Shown: piece by piece, positions 43,793 to 51,979 of the stretch
Layout of the letters: each line of letters begins with the position of its first letter
How positions within the stretch are numbered: the stretch's first letter is position 1
Origin: Bacillus marasmi
Lineage (GTDB): Bacteria; Bacillota; Bacilli; Bacillales; Cytobacillaceae
Assembly (NCBI RefSeq): GCF_902168435.1
Contig: NZ_LR656167.1
Coordinates: 248,001-312,000 of the forward strand
Length of the DNA stretch: 64,000 nucleotides
Reading direction: 5' to 3'
Program-made: the position numbers and the translations under genes
Notes under the pieces: generated by a model
What the model saw: only the letters and a program-made list of their open reading frames with translations
Told to the model about the DNA's origin: nothing
The model's database searches: none

Positions 43793-44182
43793 TTGAGTAG
43801 TTATAGTCTGACACTATTACGATTTGCTAGTATTTTTGGGCTGATAGGAGCTTTATTGGGCGCACATATGGCTGGTGCAGGTTCGTATGCATTTCGCCCA
43901 ATTCATGCACATATTCTAGTGGTTGGCTGGTTAAGTCTATTTGCATGGGCAGTATACTATAAGGTTTTTCAGACATCACAGACTGTTTTGGCAAAAGTAC
44001 AGGTTTGGAGTGCCATTATAGGTACGGTAGGTCTAACATTCGGTATGTGGTTAAACATCGTTAAGCCATTTAATCTTCCAGAAGCTTTTACACTGATCAT
44101 TTATATTGGTGGAGGGGTGACATTACTTCTAAGCTATATTAGCTTTTGCTTCATTACATTGTTTTACAGAGAACAAAGATAG
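43793..44182 (+). CDS. four-helix membrane protein with conserved histidines, probable heme-regulon member
   Basis: 129 residues from a TTG start with AAAAGGGTGATTTTA upstream. Four helices; His25, His38 and His40 lie in the first two (GAHMAGAGSYAFRPIHAHILVVGW), and the HxHxxxxGW pattern recalls membrane heme-binding helices of oxidase subunit I-like proteins. It directly follows hssS but has its own promoter with an HssR-type box. A role in heme handling or heme-dependent respiration is inferred. Confidence 0.75.
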   Translation: MSSYSLTLLRFASIFGLIGALLGAHMAGAGSYAFRPIHAHILVVGWLSLFAWAVYYKVFQTSQTVLAKVQVWSAIIGTVGLTFGMWLNIVKPFNLPEAFTLIIYIGGGVTLLLSYISFCFITLFYREQR

Positions 44183-44314
44183 ATTTATCAATTCGCATTA
44201 TATAGAATTGGTTAGAACGTATATATGTAGTGGCTAATTCAATAAAAAGAATCTCAAGATGATTATTAATCAAGTAAATAGAAATTAAGATGTCTCTGAA
44301 AAGGGAAGCCTTTT

Positions 44315-44382
44315 TATGAAACAAACGGGCGCTTAACGGCAGCAGTTAAGCGCTTATTTTCATTTTTGGCCATATAATGGAG
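44315..44382 (+). repeat. CGGGCGC element, copy 27
   Basis: GAAACAAACGGGCGC, stem TTAA-CGGCAGCAG-TTAAGCGC, TTATTTTCATTTTTGG, CCATATAATGGAG. The 300-base gap 44183-44481 otherwise holds nothing supported. Confidence 0.85.
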
Positions 44383-44451
44383 GGAGAAGGAAAAACCACA
44401 TTAATTATAGAAATAACATAATAACGACGTAATTAAGAGGAGAGGACCGTC

Positions 44452-44844
44452 CTGTTATTTGCAAAAACGATAGAACTATTTGTGAATCTTTGCCAGTATG
44501 AATTTGACAACGTCTATTACGACTTGCACAACGATTATGACTGTCAAAGTATATCATTAAAAGAAACTGTATTAATGATAAACTTTAAACAAGAAATAAA
44601 TGGGGAAATTATCAACTTAGCATTTACTGATGTTAAAGTAATACAATTTGATTTTTTTAATGTATCAGATTCAAAAAACATAACAATTGATAATGTGTAT
44701 CGAGGAAAAACTATAATTAATGGTGAGTTAAAAGAATTTTTAGGAGAGAAAGGATACTTCTATTTAGAGTTTTACGAGGGACAAAGGTTAGAATTTTGGG
44801 CAAAAAGTGTGAGAATTGAATCAGCTGGTACTGATGAAACGTGA
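44452..44844 (+). CDS. soluble protein of unknown function, possible CTG start
   Basis: The frame reads LLFAKTIELFVNLCQYEFDN and is open from a CTG at 44452, five bases after AAGAGGAGAGG; the next candidate is GTG at 44482, which lacks a ribosome binding site. About 121-131 residues, beta-rich, acidic. No family recognised. It ends just before the gene at 44870. Confidence 0.6.
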   Translation: MLFAKTIELFVNLCQYEFDNVYYDLHNDYDCQSISLKETVLMINFKQEINGEIINLAFTDVKVIQFDFFNVSDSKNITIDNVYRGKTIINGELKEFLGEKGYFYLEFYEGQRLEFWAKSVRIESAGTDET

Positions 44845-44869
44845 AGACTCTTCAAAATCGGAGGCAATA

Positions 44870-45565
44870 ATGGATAAGAATAACATCATTCATTTCAGTA
44901 ATAGTAAAAATATGAAAGAAAATAAGAATGAATTATTCAAAAGCATTGTAGATACCAAGGTACATGTAGGTTCAATTGTGACCGATAATGATTTTAAGAT
45001 TTATAAAAATAATTATTTTGGGTTTGAAATGAAAGTACCTAACAATTGGATCACATTAGAACATGAAGATCTGGTTAGATTTGCTCTCGAGAACTTTAAT
45101 AGACTAAATATTTCTGATACTGAAAAAAAACAAATGATTGAGGCTATGACTACAGATAGTATTAGTTTATTCAGTGCAACACCATTTCCGAGAGGAAGCA
45201 AACAACCATACGGTAGCAATCAAAAGCTTGATAATCCTTCCTTAAATTGTACGGCACAAAAAGTAATTATGCATCCTAATAAAACATCTTTGGATTTTAT
45301 GGAAGGTATAGTTGAGAATTTAAAAAGTGGTAACATGGGTTTTAAGTATGATGAAGTAAGTGATGTTCATTCTGTAATTATTAGTGGTAAAAGATTTGAT
45401 TCAATCGAAGGAAAAGCATTTATCAATGCTGGAAGGGATACTGTTCATACCAAATGCTATTCGACTTTAAAGAAAGGATACCAACTTTTAATTATTACAT
45501 CTTCCATTACCGAGGAGGGTTCTAAGGACCTCGATAAACTGGTTATTAATCTGGTATTATCCTGA
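44870..45565 (+). CDS. soluble protein, unknown function
   Basis: About 231 residues; ATG at 44870 is chosen because CGGAGG lies seven bases upstream. No signal peptide, although the central part (YFGFEMKVPNNWITLEHEDL) is the PsbP/MOG1-like pattern often found in lipoproteins. Cytoplasmic role unknown. In tandem with the gene at 44452. Confidence 0.7.
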   Translation: MDKNNIIHFSNSKNMKENKNELFKSIVDTKVHVGSIVTDNDFKIYKNNYFGFEMKVPNNWITLEHEDLVRFALENFNRLNISDTEKKQMIEAMTTDSISLFSATPFPRGSKQPYGSNQKLDNPSLNCTAQKVIMHPNKTSLDFMEGIVENLKSGNMGFKYDEVSDVHSVIISGKRFDSIEGKAFINAGRDTVHTKCYSTLKKGYQLLIITSSITEEGSKDLDKLVINLVLS

Positions 45566-45578
45566 TATAAGAAAATGA

Positions 45579-45725
45579 AATTAGAGAAAAAATCCCCATA
45601 TTGAATGGAGAAAGATGGCCGGCATGAGAGATATGATGATTCATGGTTATTTTTCCATTAATTATCGAATTGTATGGGATGTAGTGCAAAATAAGGTTCC
45701 TACACTAAAGCAATGGGTGGTATAA
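45579..45725 (+). pseudogene. second 3' fragment of the HepT toxin gene
   Basis: Almost identical at DNA level to 11533-11672 of the HepT pseudogene (HVEWRKMAGMRDMMIHGYFS region, including the Rx4HxY motif) with only a few substitutions and a 1-2-base indel near the start. The 5' part of the gene and its antitoxin are absent. It abuts the acetyltransferase gene at 45729. Confidence 0.88.
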
Positions 45726-45728
45726 AGC

Positions 45729-46160
45729 ATGCGGAATTTAATGATCGATACAGAATGGAATATAGATGATTCCCCGTACATTCGGCAAAGATTAAGGGAA
45801 TATAATATAAAGCATCTGTCAGAAAAAGATGTGGACTTTGTTGACGAGGATTTTTGTTTTAAAGTAAAGGATGAAGTAGGTAATATCCTTGGTGGTGTTT
45901 CGGGAAATACTAAAATGCAAAGTCTATTTATCCAATTTCTTTGGATTGATGAAAGCATTAGAGGGAAAGGTTTTGGCAAGAAACTAATCAGAAGGGTTGA
46001 AAATTTCGCAGTGGAGAAAAAATGCCGATTTATCAAGGTAGATACGTTTAGTTTTCAAGCCCCTGACTTTTATCAAAGCTTAGGTTTTGAGATATATGGC
46101 AAAGTAGAAGATTTCCCCGAAGGACACAATCATTATTTTTTAATTAAAAAATTATCATAG
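45729..46160 (+). CDS. GNAT-family N-acetyltransferase
   Basis: 143 residues with the GNAT core: ILGGVSGNTKMQSLFIQFLW, acetyl-CoA loop RGKGFGKKL, and the C-terminal APDFYQSLGFEIYGKVEDF. Substrate not predictable. Its ribosome binding site (GGGTGG) lies inside the end of the HepT fragment, so the fragment may have brought or replaced its upstream region. Confidence 0.9.
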   Translation: MRNLMIDTEWNIDDSPYIRQRLREYNIKHLSEKDVDFVDEDFCFKVKDEVGNILGGVSGNTKMQSLFIQFLWIDESIRGKGFGKKLIRRVENFAVEKKCRFIKVDTFSFQAPDFYQSLGFEIYGKVEDFPEGHNHYFLIKKLS

Positions 46161-46208
46161 TTTTGTTTGATTGTTCAATAAAGATAAATAGTATTTTCTT
46201 CAGGTTTC

Positions 46209-46280
46209 GTTCTACCACAAAACGGGCGCGAAAATAAAGCAAAAATGGATTGTAAATTACATAGCAGTCCATTTTTTTAT
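46209..46280 (+). repeat. CGGGCGC element, copy 28 (subtype B)
   Basis: CTACCACAAAACGGGCGCGAAAATAAAGCAAAA then TGGATTGTAAATTACATAGCAGTCC and ATTTTTTTAT. Second stem GGATTG/AGCAGTCC is imperfect. Confidence 0.8.
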
Positions 46281-46303
46281 TAGTAAAAACGATAAAAAAG
46301 AAC

Positions 46304-46345
46304 AAACGCCAAACTCATGATAGATAAGGGATTGGCGTTTTTGCT
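46304..46345. terminator. bidirectional terminator
   Basis: AAACGCCAA … TTGGCGTTTTTG; on the minus strand the same stem ends in TTTGTTCTTTTTT. It lies between converging genes. Confidence 0.75.
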
Positions 46346-46429
46346 AACCCTTATACATTAAAACCCCTATAAAGAAGAGTTTACAGTGAATAGAGTATGA
46401 CTATTATTGAAAAGTGAAACAGGTGTGTG

Positions 46430-47497
46430 TTACTCAATTTTAACTTTTATACTATCAGTGGCGTTATAACCATAACCTTTTTTGTTCCACATCGGCTCTA
46501 ATGGTTGGACATTGCCTATAGAATCAGTCGCTTTGGAAAGTATGGTATATTCGCCTTTTTGTAGTGCCTCCCATTTATAAATCCAACATACCCAAGCATA
46601 TTTTTCGGAAGATGAAGTTAATTGACATGTATCCCAAGATTGGCCTCCATCAAAACTAATTTCCACTTCTGCTATATGACCTTTACCTGTCCAAGCAATT
46701 CCATTAATATCATACACCCCTGAAGGCAATAATTGCCTATCTAAAGGATATTTTATAGTTGAGTTAACATTGATAGTCGTAACTGGGAATTTTTCACTAT
46801 CGTTCACTTTGTTCGGATAGTAAACGTAATCAACAGCTTGAAATGGTCCTTTAAATTCCTTATCAATCACAATAATTTTTTTAACCCATTTTACAGATGC
46901 CATTGCATACCATCCAGGAACAATTAATCTAAGCGGAAAACCATGCTTGAAGGGGATGGGTTGATTATTATATTCATAAGCAATAATGGTATCTGGATCA
47001 AGGGCTTTTTCTATGGGTAAGCTCCTTGAAAAACTAAATAGTTGGTTAGAATCAGGTCTTTCTCCATAATCATGCCCCTCAAAAACAATTTCTTTGGCCG
47101 TATCAAGTAATCCTGTGTTCTCCAATAAGGATCTTAAAGGTACACCTTTCCAAATCCCTTGGCTTATAGCACCTTTTCCCCATTGCTCTCCATAGACTTT
47201 TGGTTTAAATAACTCACGCTTATCACCAGAACATTCTAAAACCACTTTTATCGTTTTAGATGGAAATGAGTAAATTTCCTGCAAGGAAAAGGCTTTTGGA
47301 TTATGCACGAGCCCCTCAATTGGAAGAAAATAAAAGGAAGACGCAAAGCTGGGATAAGGAAAATGATTTCTTCGATAAAACAGTCCTTTACTAACAATAT
47401 CGCCATAAATAAAATGTATAGGTGTTTCCTGATTTTCAGGAATTAAATTCTTTGTAATCAGATAGGGTCTTACTTTAGGTTGTTGAGAATTACTCAT
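46430..47497 (-). CDS. sulfite oxidase-family molybdopterin oxidoreductase
   Basis: About 355 residues; GAGGTGG upstream supports the ATG at 47497. Oxidoreductase domain with the molybdenum-ligating Cys in VVLECSGDKRELF (about residue 90) and FKHGFPLRLIVPGWYAMASVKW, then the Mo-co dimerisation domain (VEISFDGGQSWDTCQL). No twin-arginine signal, so cytoplasmic. Substrate may be sulfite or another oxo-transfer compound. Confidence 0.88.
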   Translation of the reverse strand: MSNSQQPKVRPYLITKNLIPENQETPIHFIYGDIVSKGLFYRRNHFPYPSFASSFYFLPIEGLVHNPKAFSLQEIYSFPSKTIKVVLECSGDKRELFKPKVYGEQWGKGAISQGIWKGVPLRSLLENTGLLDTAKEIVFEGHDYGERPDSNQLFSFSRSLPIEKALDPDTIIAYEYNNQPIPFKHGFPLRLIVPGWYAMASVKWVKKIIVIDKEFKGPFQAVDYVYYPNKVNDSEKFPVTTINVNSTIKYPLDRQLLPSGVYDINGIAWTGKGHIAEVEISFDGGQSWDTCQLTSSSEKYAWVCWIYKWEALQKGEYTILSKATDSIGNVQPLEPMWNKKGYGYNATDSIKVKIE

Positions 47498-47707
47498 ATA
47501 TACCACCTCGTTTACTTTTAGTTGCTAATTAATGCATATGTAGTTTATGAGTAATCATTCAAGGATTATTTCATTTTACTGTTTGTATCCTGATTGTTGA
47601 GGGTTTTACTTAATAGAGCTTAAGCATTATCGTTTTAGGATTGTGTGTAGTTATGCTTTAAAACAAAAAGAAAATATCATTATTTAATAATATGTAATTA
47701 TATCGTT

Positions 47708-48121
47708 ATGCCTTTTCATTCTGTTAAATTTTCTCATTTTTTTCTAATTGGTCTTATTATCTTAACAATATCTTTCGTTCCAATTATTGTGCAACAAGAA
47801 CTTAGTTATATTGAATCAATCTTACTATTTAATTTATTATTTTCTATTATCAATGCCACTCTTGAAGAACTGATATGGAGAGGTCTTATGTTATCAAGTT
47901 TGAAAGAGTTCGTTTCCAATAGAAGTGCCGTTATCATTACAAGTATCGGTTTTGGTTTACTTCATCTTACTGTAGGAATACCATTCATTTTTAGTTTACT
48001 GTTTTCTATTGGCGGATTGTTTTATGCTTTTGTTGTAATGAAAACCAATAGTATATACCCTGCGATAATCTTTCATTTTGTTATAAATGTTGGGATGGTT
48101 TTAAGTGGATTGATACTATGA
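47708..48121 (+). CDS. CPBP-family intramembrane protease, N-terminally short
   Basis: 137 residues containing the CPBP/Abi motifs LEELIWRGLM (EExxxR), GLLHL and a later HFVIN, all in membrane helices. The family is normally over 200 residues; the first helices are missing and the ATG has no ribosome binding site, so the gene is probably truncated at its 5' end. Confidence 0.7.
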   Translation: MPFHSVKFSHFFLIGLIILTISFVPIIVQQELSYIESILLFNLLFSIINATLEELIWRGLMLSSLKEFVSNRSAVIITSIGFGLLHLTVGIPFIFSLLFSIGGLFYAFVVMKTNSIYPAIIFHFVINVGMVLSGLIL

Positions 48122-48126
48122 TTTTA

Positions 48127-48183
48127 TTTAAACACTCGGGCGCAAAAGTTTAACAAAAAGGACTGTTTTCGCAGTCCTTTATT
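48127..48183 (+). repeat. CGGGCGC element, copy 29 (subtype B), last copy in the window
   Basis: AACACTCGGGCGCAAAAGTTTAACAAAAAGGACTGTTTTCGCAGTCCTTTATTC. GGACTG-TTTTCG-CAGTCC with T-rich tail, seven bases after the CPBP stop. Confidence 0.85.
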
Positions 48184-48256
48184 CTTTGCTTATAATTATT
48201 AAAAGTAAGCTTGCTTTTTAGTTATTCTAAAGGGTTAATGTGAATCTCCAGCCATT

Positions 48257-48538
48257 TTATTCTTTATTTCGATTGGTAGTTTTGTGTTTTATACCTTTAC
48301 TATCATATGTGACCCATTCATCAACAGGTTCTCCCATATCAAAATATCCTGAACGCTTGATTGTTCCATCGGGACGATACCATTCCCAATAGCCGTCTGG
48401 CTGATCTTCAATCATTTTTCCCTTGGACCATATTGTTTTTCCGTTTGCGTGATACTTAATCGTGTATCCATCAATCACATTTAGTTTTTTTTCCTTTACA
48501 CCATTTGGGTGTATCAAATCACATTTTTCTTTTTCCAC
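48257..48538 (-). CDS. YwqK/MORN-repeat type protein
   Basis: 93 residues from a GTG after GGAGG. Repeated motif YxxNGKxxxxxGKxxxxxxDGxWxWYxxDG (YHANGKTIWSKGKMIEDQPD, GYWEWYRPDGTIKRSGYF) is the MORN-like repeat annotated in YwqK-family antitoxins. It may be an immunity or antitoxin protein; no toxin lies next to it. Confidence 0.8.
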   Translation of the reverse strand: MEKEKCDLIHPNGVKEKKLNVIDGYTIKYHANGKTIWSKGKMIEDQPDGYWEWYRPDGTIKRSGYFDMGEPVDEWVTYDSKGIKHKTTNRNKE

Positions 48539-48598
48539 GACTTACCTCCAATGTTCAGTTTTTTTTATTTTATCCTACTTCTATATTAAAACTGAATG

Positions 48599-48866
48599 AT
48601 TAAAGTTCAGTGTTGATTTTCATGTAGGTATGAGTATCTAAATAGGCGGAGAATTTCCCGTTATTGTATGTAAGGGTGGCAAATTGAGCTGAAATAAGGG
48701 GAGAATTTCCACTTAATGACTCCCAAAAACACAAAATCCAGAGATTTTTATGAAATAAGCGGAAAAACTCCTGTTATTTTTATAGAAATATAGGTATTTC
48801 TCAAAATAAGCGGAATTCTTACGCTTATTTTCAAACACAAGGAAATCAACATTCTGGTTAACAGAC
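48599..48866. mobile_element. MITE-like element with the TGTTGATTTT end and a different interior
   Basis: Left end TTAAAGTTCAGTGTTGATTTTC and right end GGAAATCAACATTCTGGTTAA match the inner ends of the element at 15121. The interior instead consists of four tandem-like units of AATAAGCGGAGAATTTCC type (near 48645, 48692, 48751, 48803), each partly palindromic. Confidence 0.6.
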
Positions 48867-49106
48867 CCACATGCGAAAAATTAGCGCAAGTTAGAATTTC
48901 GCACGCAAATATATATTTACGAACATTCATAAACCCCCCTTCAAATAGCTCTAAATATTCCTGGTACCCTAAAAAGATACCTACAATAATCTATATCTCA
49001 AAAACATATTTTTAAGAAGATGCCATTCCTATCAAGGATTGCATACTCATCTATATCTAGCTAGTTGAATATCTTATTGATAAATCCACTTTAGGGGGAA
49101 TCGGGT

Positions 49107-49889
49107 GTGGGATACTATGTTTCTGTAGAATCTGGCATAAAATTATTTGTAGAAGATATAAATCCCAAGGCTAGGAAGACAATCGTATTTTTACATGGTT
49201 GGCCGTTAAGCCATAAACAGTTTGAGTATCAATTTAATGTTCTTCCGGCAATGGGATATCGCTGTATCGGAATTGACTGGAGAGGATTCGGAAAATCCGA
49301 TAAGCCAGTGAGTGGTTACGATTATAATCGACTGGCAGATGATATCCGTACAGTAGTTGGAGTACTTCAATTGGACAATTTCACGCTTATTGGTCATTCT
49401 ACAGGTGGAGCAATTGCAATACGGTACATGTCCCGATATAAAGGTGGCGGAGTATCCAACCTTGTCCTCCTAGACGCCGCAGCTCCTATAGGTTTCACTT
49501 CAGAAACTGCGAATAGACTTCTTACTCTATCATTAAATGACCGACCTAAAATGATGCAAGAAGTATCAGACACCTTTTTCTTTCAATATATAACTCCCTC
49601 ATTCTCTGAATGGTTTAATCAATTAGGGTTTCAAGCAGCAGGTTGGTCAACAGCGGCCATCATCATGACGCTAAGAGATGAGAAGCTTTATTCCGATTTG
49701 CCAAAAATTGCTGTCCCTACACTAATCGTTCACGGCGTCCACGACAAAGTGATTCCATTTCAACAGGCACAGGAACTAAATCAAAAAATAAGCAATTCAC
49801 AGCTTGTTCCGTTTCAATACAGCGGTCATGGTGCTTTCTGGGAAGAACGTGATAAGTTTAACCAGCTATTAAAGCAATTCATTGGGTAG
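49107..49889 (+). CDS. alpha/beta hydrolase (haloperoxidase/esterase-like)
   Basis: 260 residues; GTG after AGGGGGAATCGG. HGWPLSHKQFEYQ oxyanion region, nucleophile GHSTGG (Ser about 98), Asp in VHGVHDKVIP (about 212) and His in SGHGAFWEE (about 240) form the catalytic triad. Typical of cofactor-free haloperoxidase or aryl-esterase group; the physiological ester is unknown. Confidence 0.92.
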   Translation: MGYYVSVESGIKLFVEDINPKARKTIVFLHGWPLSHKQFEYQFNVLPAMGYRCIGIDWRGFGKSDKPVSGYDYNRLADDIRTVVGVLQLDNFTLIGHSTGGAIAIRYMSRYKGGGVSNLVLLDAAAPIGFTSETANRLLTLSLNDRPKMMQEVSDTFFFQYITPSFSEWFNQLGFQAAGWSTAAIIMTLRDEKLYSDLPKIAVPTLIVHGVHDKVIPFQQAQELNQKISNSQLVPFQYSGHGAFWEERDKFNQLLKQFIG

Positions 49890-49961
49890 GGCGTGCGTTC
49901 CCATGATGATTGAATCATACACGGTAGCATGTTAGAATTAATCTAATACAAATCGAAAGGA

Positions 49962-50027
49962 ATGATGGGTGGACAATGGATAACTAACCTAACTTTTTTA
50001 CAATTTGAAATAAAAAATTTCAGATAA
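49962..50027 (+). CDS. leader peptide upstream of vmlR
   Basis: ATGATGGGTGGACAATGG opens a 21-residue frame (MMGGQWITNLTFLQFEIKNF…) after AAAGGA. It lies at the head of the attenuator region. Ribosome stalling on such a peptide by an antibiotic would change folding of the RNA behind it. A shorter frame, ATG GAT AAC TAA, also starts within it at about 49975. Confidence 0.5.
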   Translation: MMGGQWITNLTFLQFEIKNFR

Positions 50028-50035
50028 AAAAACTT

Positions 50036-50167
50036 AGGATTAGTCTGCCCATTTTTCTATATACGACATAAGTATGCTAACGAGCCGAAAGGCGAAAATA
50101 GCTTATTTAAGTATGAAAAAATGCAAAAAAACTAATCCTTCCAAAAATAATTTGGGGGATTTTTATT
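50036..50167 (+). promoter_or_regulatory. transcription attenuator of vmlR
   Basis: Terminator: AATCCTTCC (50134-50142) pairs with GGGGGATT (50154-50161), followed by TTTATTTT. Its 5' arm, ACTAATCCT (50131-50139), is also complementary to AGGATTAGT (50036-50044), so the two pairings exclude each other. This is the terminator/antiterminator logic used by vmlR-type resistance genes. Confidence 0.72.
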
Positions 50168-50198
50168 TTCCCCTGAAACAGAAGGGTTGATTTTTATG

Positions 50199-51836
50199 AT
50201 GGAAATATTGCAGTTACAAAATATAAAAGTTGAAATTCAAGATATTACTATTTTTAAAAAAATAAACACGAATGTGCAAAAAGGGGATATTATCGGAATC
50301 ATAGGTAAAAATGGCGCTGGTAAATCAACGTTGTTGCAATTACTGAATGGTGACCGCTTGCCAACAGAGGGACAAATTAAGTATGTGGAGAATGATCTTG
50401 GCACGACAATGGTTGAACAAGAAGCAGAATCCTATTCTTTTAATGAAGTTACACCAGAAGAAGAAGCGTTATTAAGGAAGTGGAAGGTTCCATCCCGTAA
50501 CTTTGCGAAGTTAAGTGGTGGAGAAAAGGTCAAGGCCCGTCTTGCAAAAGGTTTGGCCAAAGACGTAGACATTTTATTGTTGGATGAACCAACGAATCAT
50601 TTGGATGAACAAAGTTCAGATTTTCTGATACAGCAGCTTAAAAGTTATCAAGGTACGATTATTCTTGTATCACATGATCGATATTTCCTTGATAAAGTGG
50701 TCACGAAAATATGGTCGATTGAGGATCAAACGCTTATTAGTCATAGTGGCAATTACACCAGCTATATGGAATTTCGCGAACGAATAAGACTGACACAAAA
50801 GCGTGAATTTGAGAAACAACAAAAGATGATTGAACGTATTGAAGGTCAAATGAACCAGCTAACATCATGGTCAAAGTCAGCACACGCGCAATCAACAAAA
50901 AAGGAAGGCTTTAAGGAATATTATCGAGTTAAAGCTAAACGGATGGATTCACAGGTTAAATCAAAACAAAAACGTCTCGAAAAGGAACTTGAGAAAATGA
51001 AGGTTGAGGCGCTTAAGGCTGAGGACGTGGTGAATTTCACCATAAAATCAAATCACAAAGTAGGGAAGCGATTCTTAGAAGTTAAAAATCTAGAAAAGTC
51101 CTTTGAAGAGCAAATCCTTCTTAAAGGTGCTAATTTTACGATTCAGCATGGGGAAAAGATTGCTGTGACAGGGCCAAATGGATGTGGGAAAACGACATTT
51201 TTTAATATTATTACTGGGAAAGAAACAGCAACGAAAGGTGATATCTGGATTTCACCATCAGCAAATATTGGCTACTTGACTCAAGAAGTATTTGATTTGC
51301 CTCTTCATCAAACTCCTGAAAAGATATTTGATAAAGAGTCATTTAAAGAGCGTGGGCACGTACGAAATTTGATGAAACATTTAGGATTCCAAGATTTTCA
51401 GTGGACGGAACCAATTGGGAATATGAGTATGGGTGAGCGTGTGAAGTGTAAGTTAATGAAATATATATTGGAAGAAAGAGATGTACTCATTCTCGACGAA
51501 CCAACAAACCATCTAGACTTACCCTCAAGAGAGCAACTTGAAGAAACATTGGCACAATATAATGGCACCCTACTGGTTGTGTCACACGATCGTTATTTTC
51601 TAGAAAAAACAACAAAGGCTAAACTTGTTTTTTTAGATCAAACGATTTATAAGAGATTAGAGGTAATGGAAACAACATTGAAACAGGATGATATAGAGGC
51701 GCTGCGCTTAACCCTTGAAACAGAACGACAAGAAGTTTTAGGAAAGCTTAGCTTTATGACTCCAAATCATAAAGAATATGAGGCGCTTGATATAAGGTTT
51801 AAGGAACTTACAAAATTAATAATGGAGCTTCAATGA
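50199..51836 (+). CDS. vmlR: ABC-F ribosome protection protein VmlR
   Basis: About 545 residues; AAGGG before ATG ATG (50196/50199). Two ATPase domains: GKNGAGKST, LSGGEKVKARLAKG, LLLDEPTNHLDE; then GPNGCGKTT, MSMGERVKCKLM, LILDEPTNHLDL. The linker (ASWSKSAHAQSTKKEGFKEY-like, QSTKKEGFKEYYRVKAKR) is nearly that of B. subtilis VmlR. It ejects virginiamycin M, lincomycin and pleuromutilins from the ribosome. Controlled by the leader attenuator. Confidence 0.92.
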   Translation: MEILQLQNIKVEIQDITIFKKINTNVQKGDIIGIIGKNGAGKSTLLQLLNGDRLPTEGQIKYVENDLGTTMVEQEAESYSFNEVTPEEEALLRKWKVPSRNFAKLSGGEKVKARLAKGLAKDVDILLLDEPTNHLDEQSSDFLIQQLKSYQGTIILVSHDRYFLDKVVTKIWSIEDQTLISHSGNYTSYMEFRERIRLTQKREFEKQQKMIERIEGQMNQLTSWSKSAHAQSTKKEGFKEYYRVKAKRMDSQVKSKQKRLEKELEKMKVEALKAEDVVNFTIKSNHKVGKRFLEVKNLEKSFEEQILLKGANFTIQHGEKIAVTGPNGCGKTTFFNIITGKETATKGDIWISPSANIGYLTQEVFDLPLHQTPEKIFDKESFKERGHVRNLMKHLGFQDFQWTEPIGNMSMGERVKCKLMKYILEERDVLILDEPTNHLDLPSREQLEETLAQYNGTLLVVSHDRYFLEKTTKAKLVFLDQTIYKRLEVMETTLKQDDIEALRLTLETERQEVLGKLSFMTPNHKEYEALDIRFKELTKLIMELQ

Positions 51837-51979
51837 GTGGCTGTAAAATCTTGAGCTTCACAAGGTTTTACTTATGAAAGTTAATTGAATTAATTTGCCG
51901 ATGTATCATTTATTATTCAATGAATTAATAGAATTTGCTAGTGTATTTGCTTAAGTATTAACTACTTTATTTGTAGAGG

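Noticed and set aside
48640-48840. CRISPR-like array from AATAAGCGGA units
   Set aside because: The four units are irregularly spaced and diverged, there are no cas genes, and MITE-type ends bracket the block.
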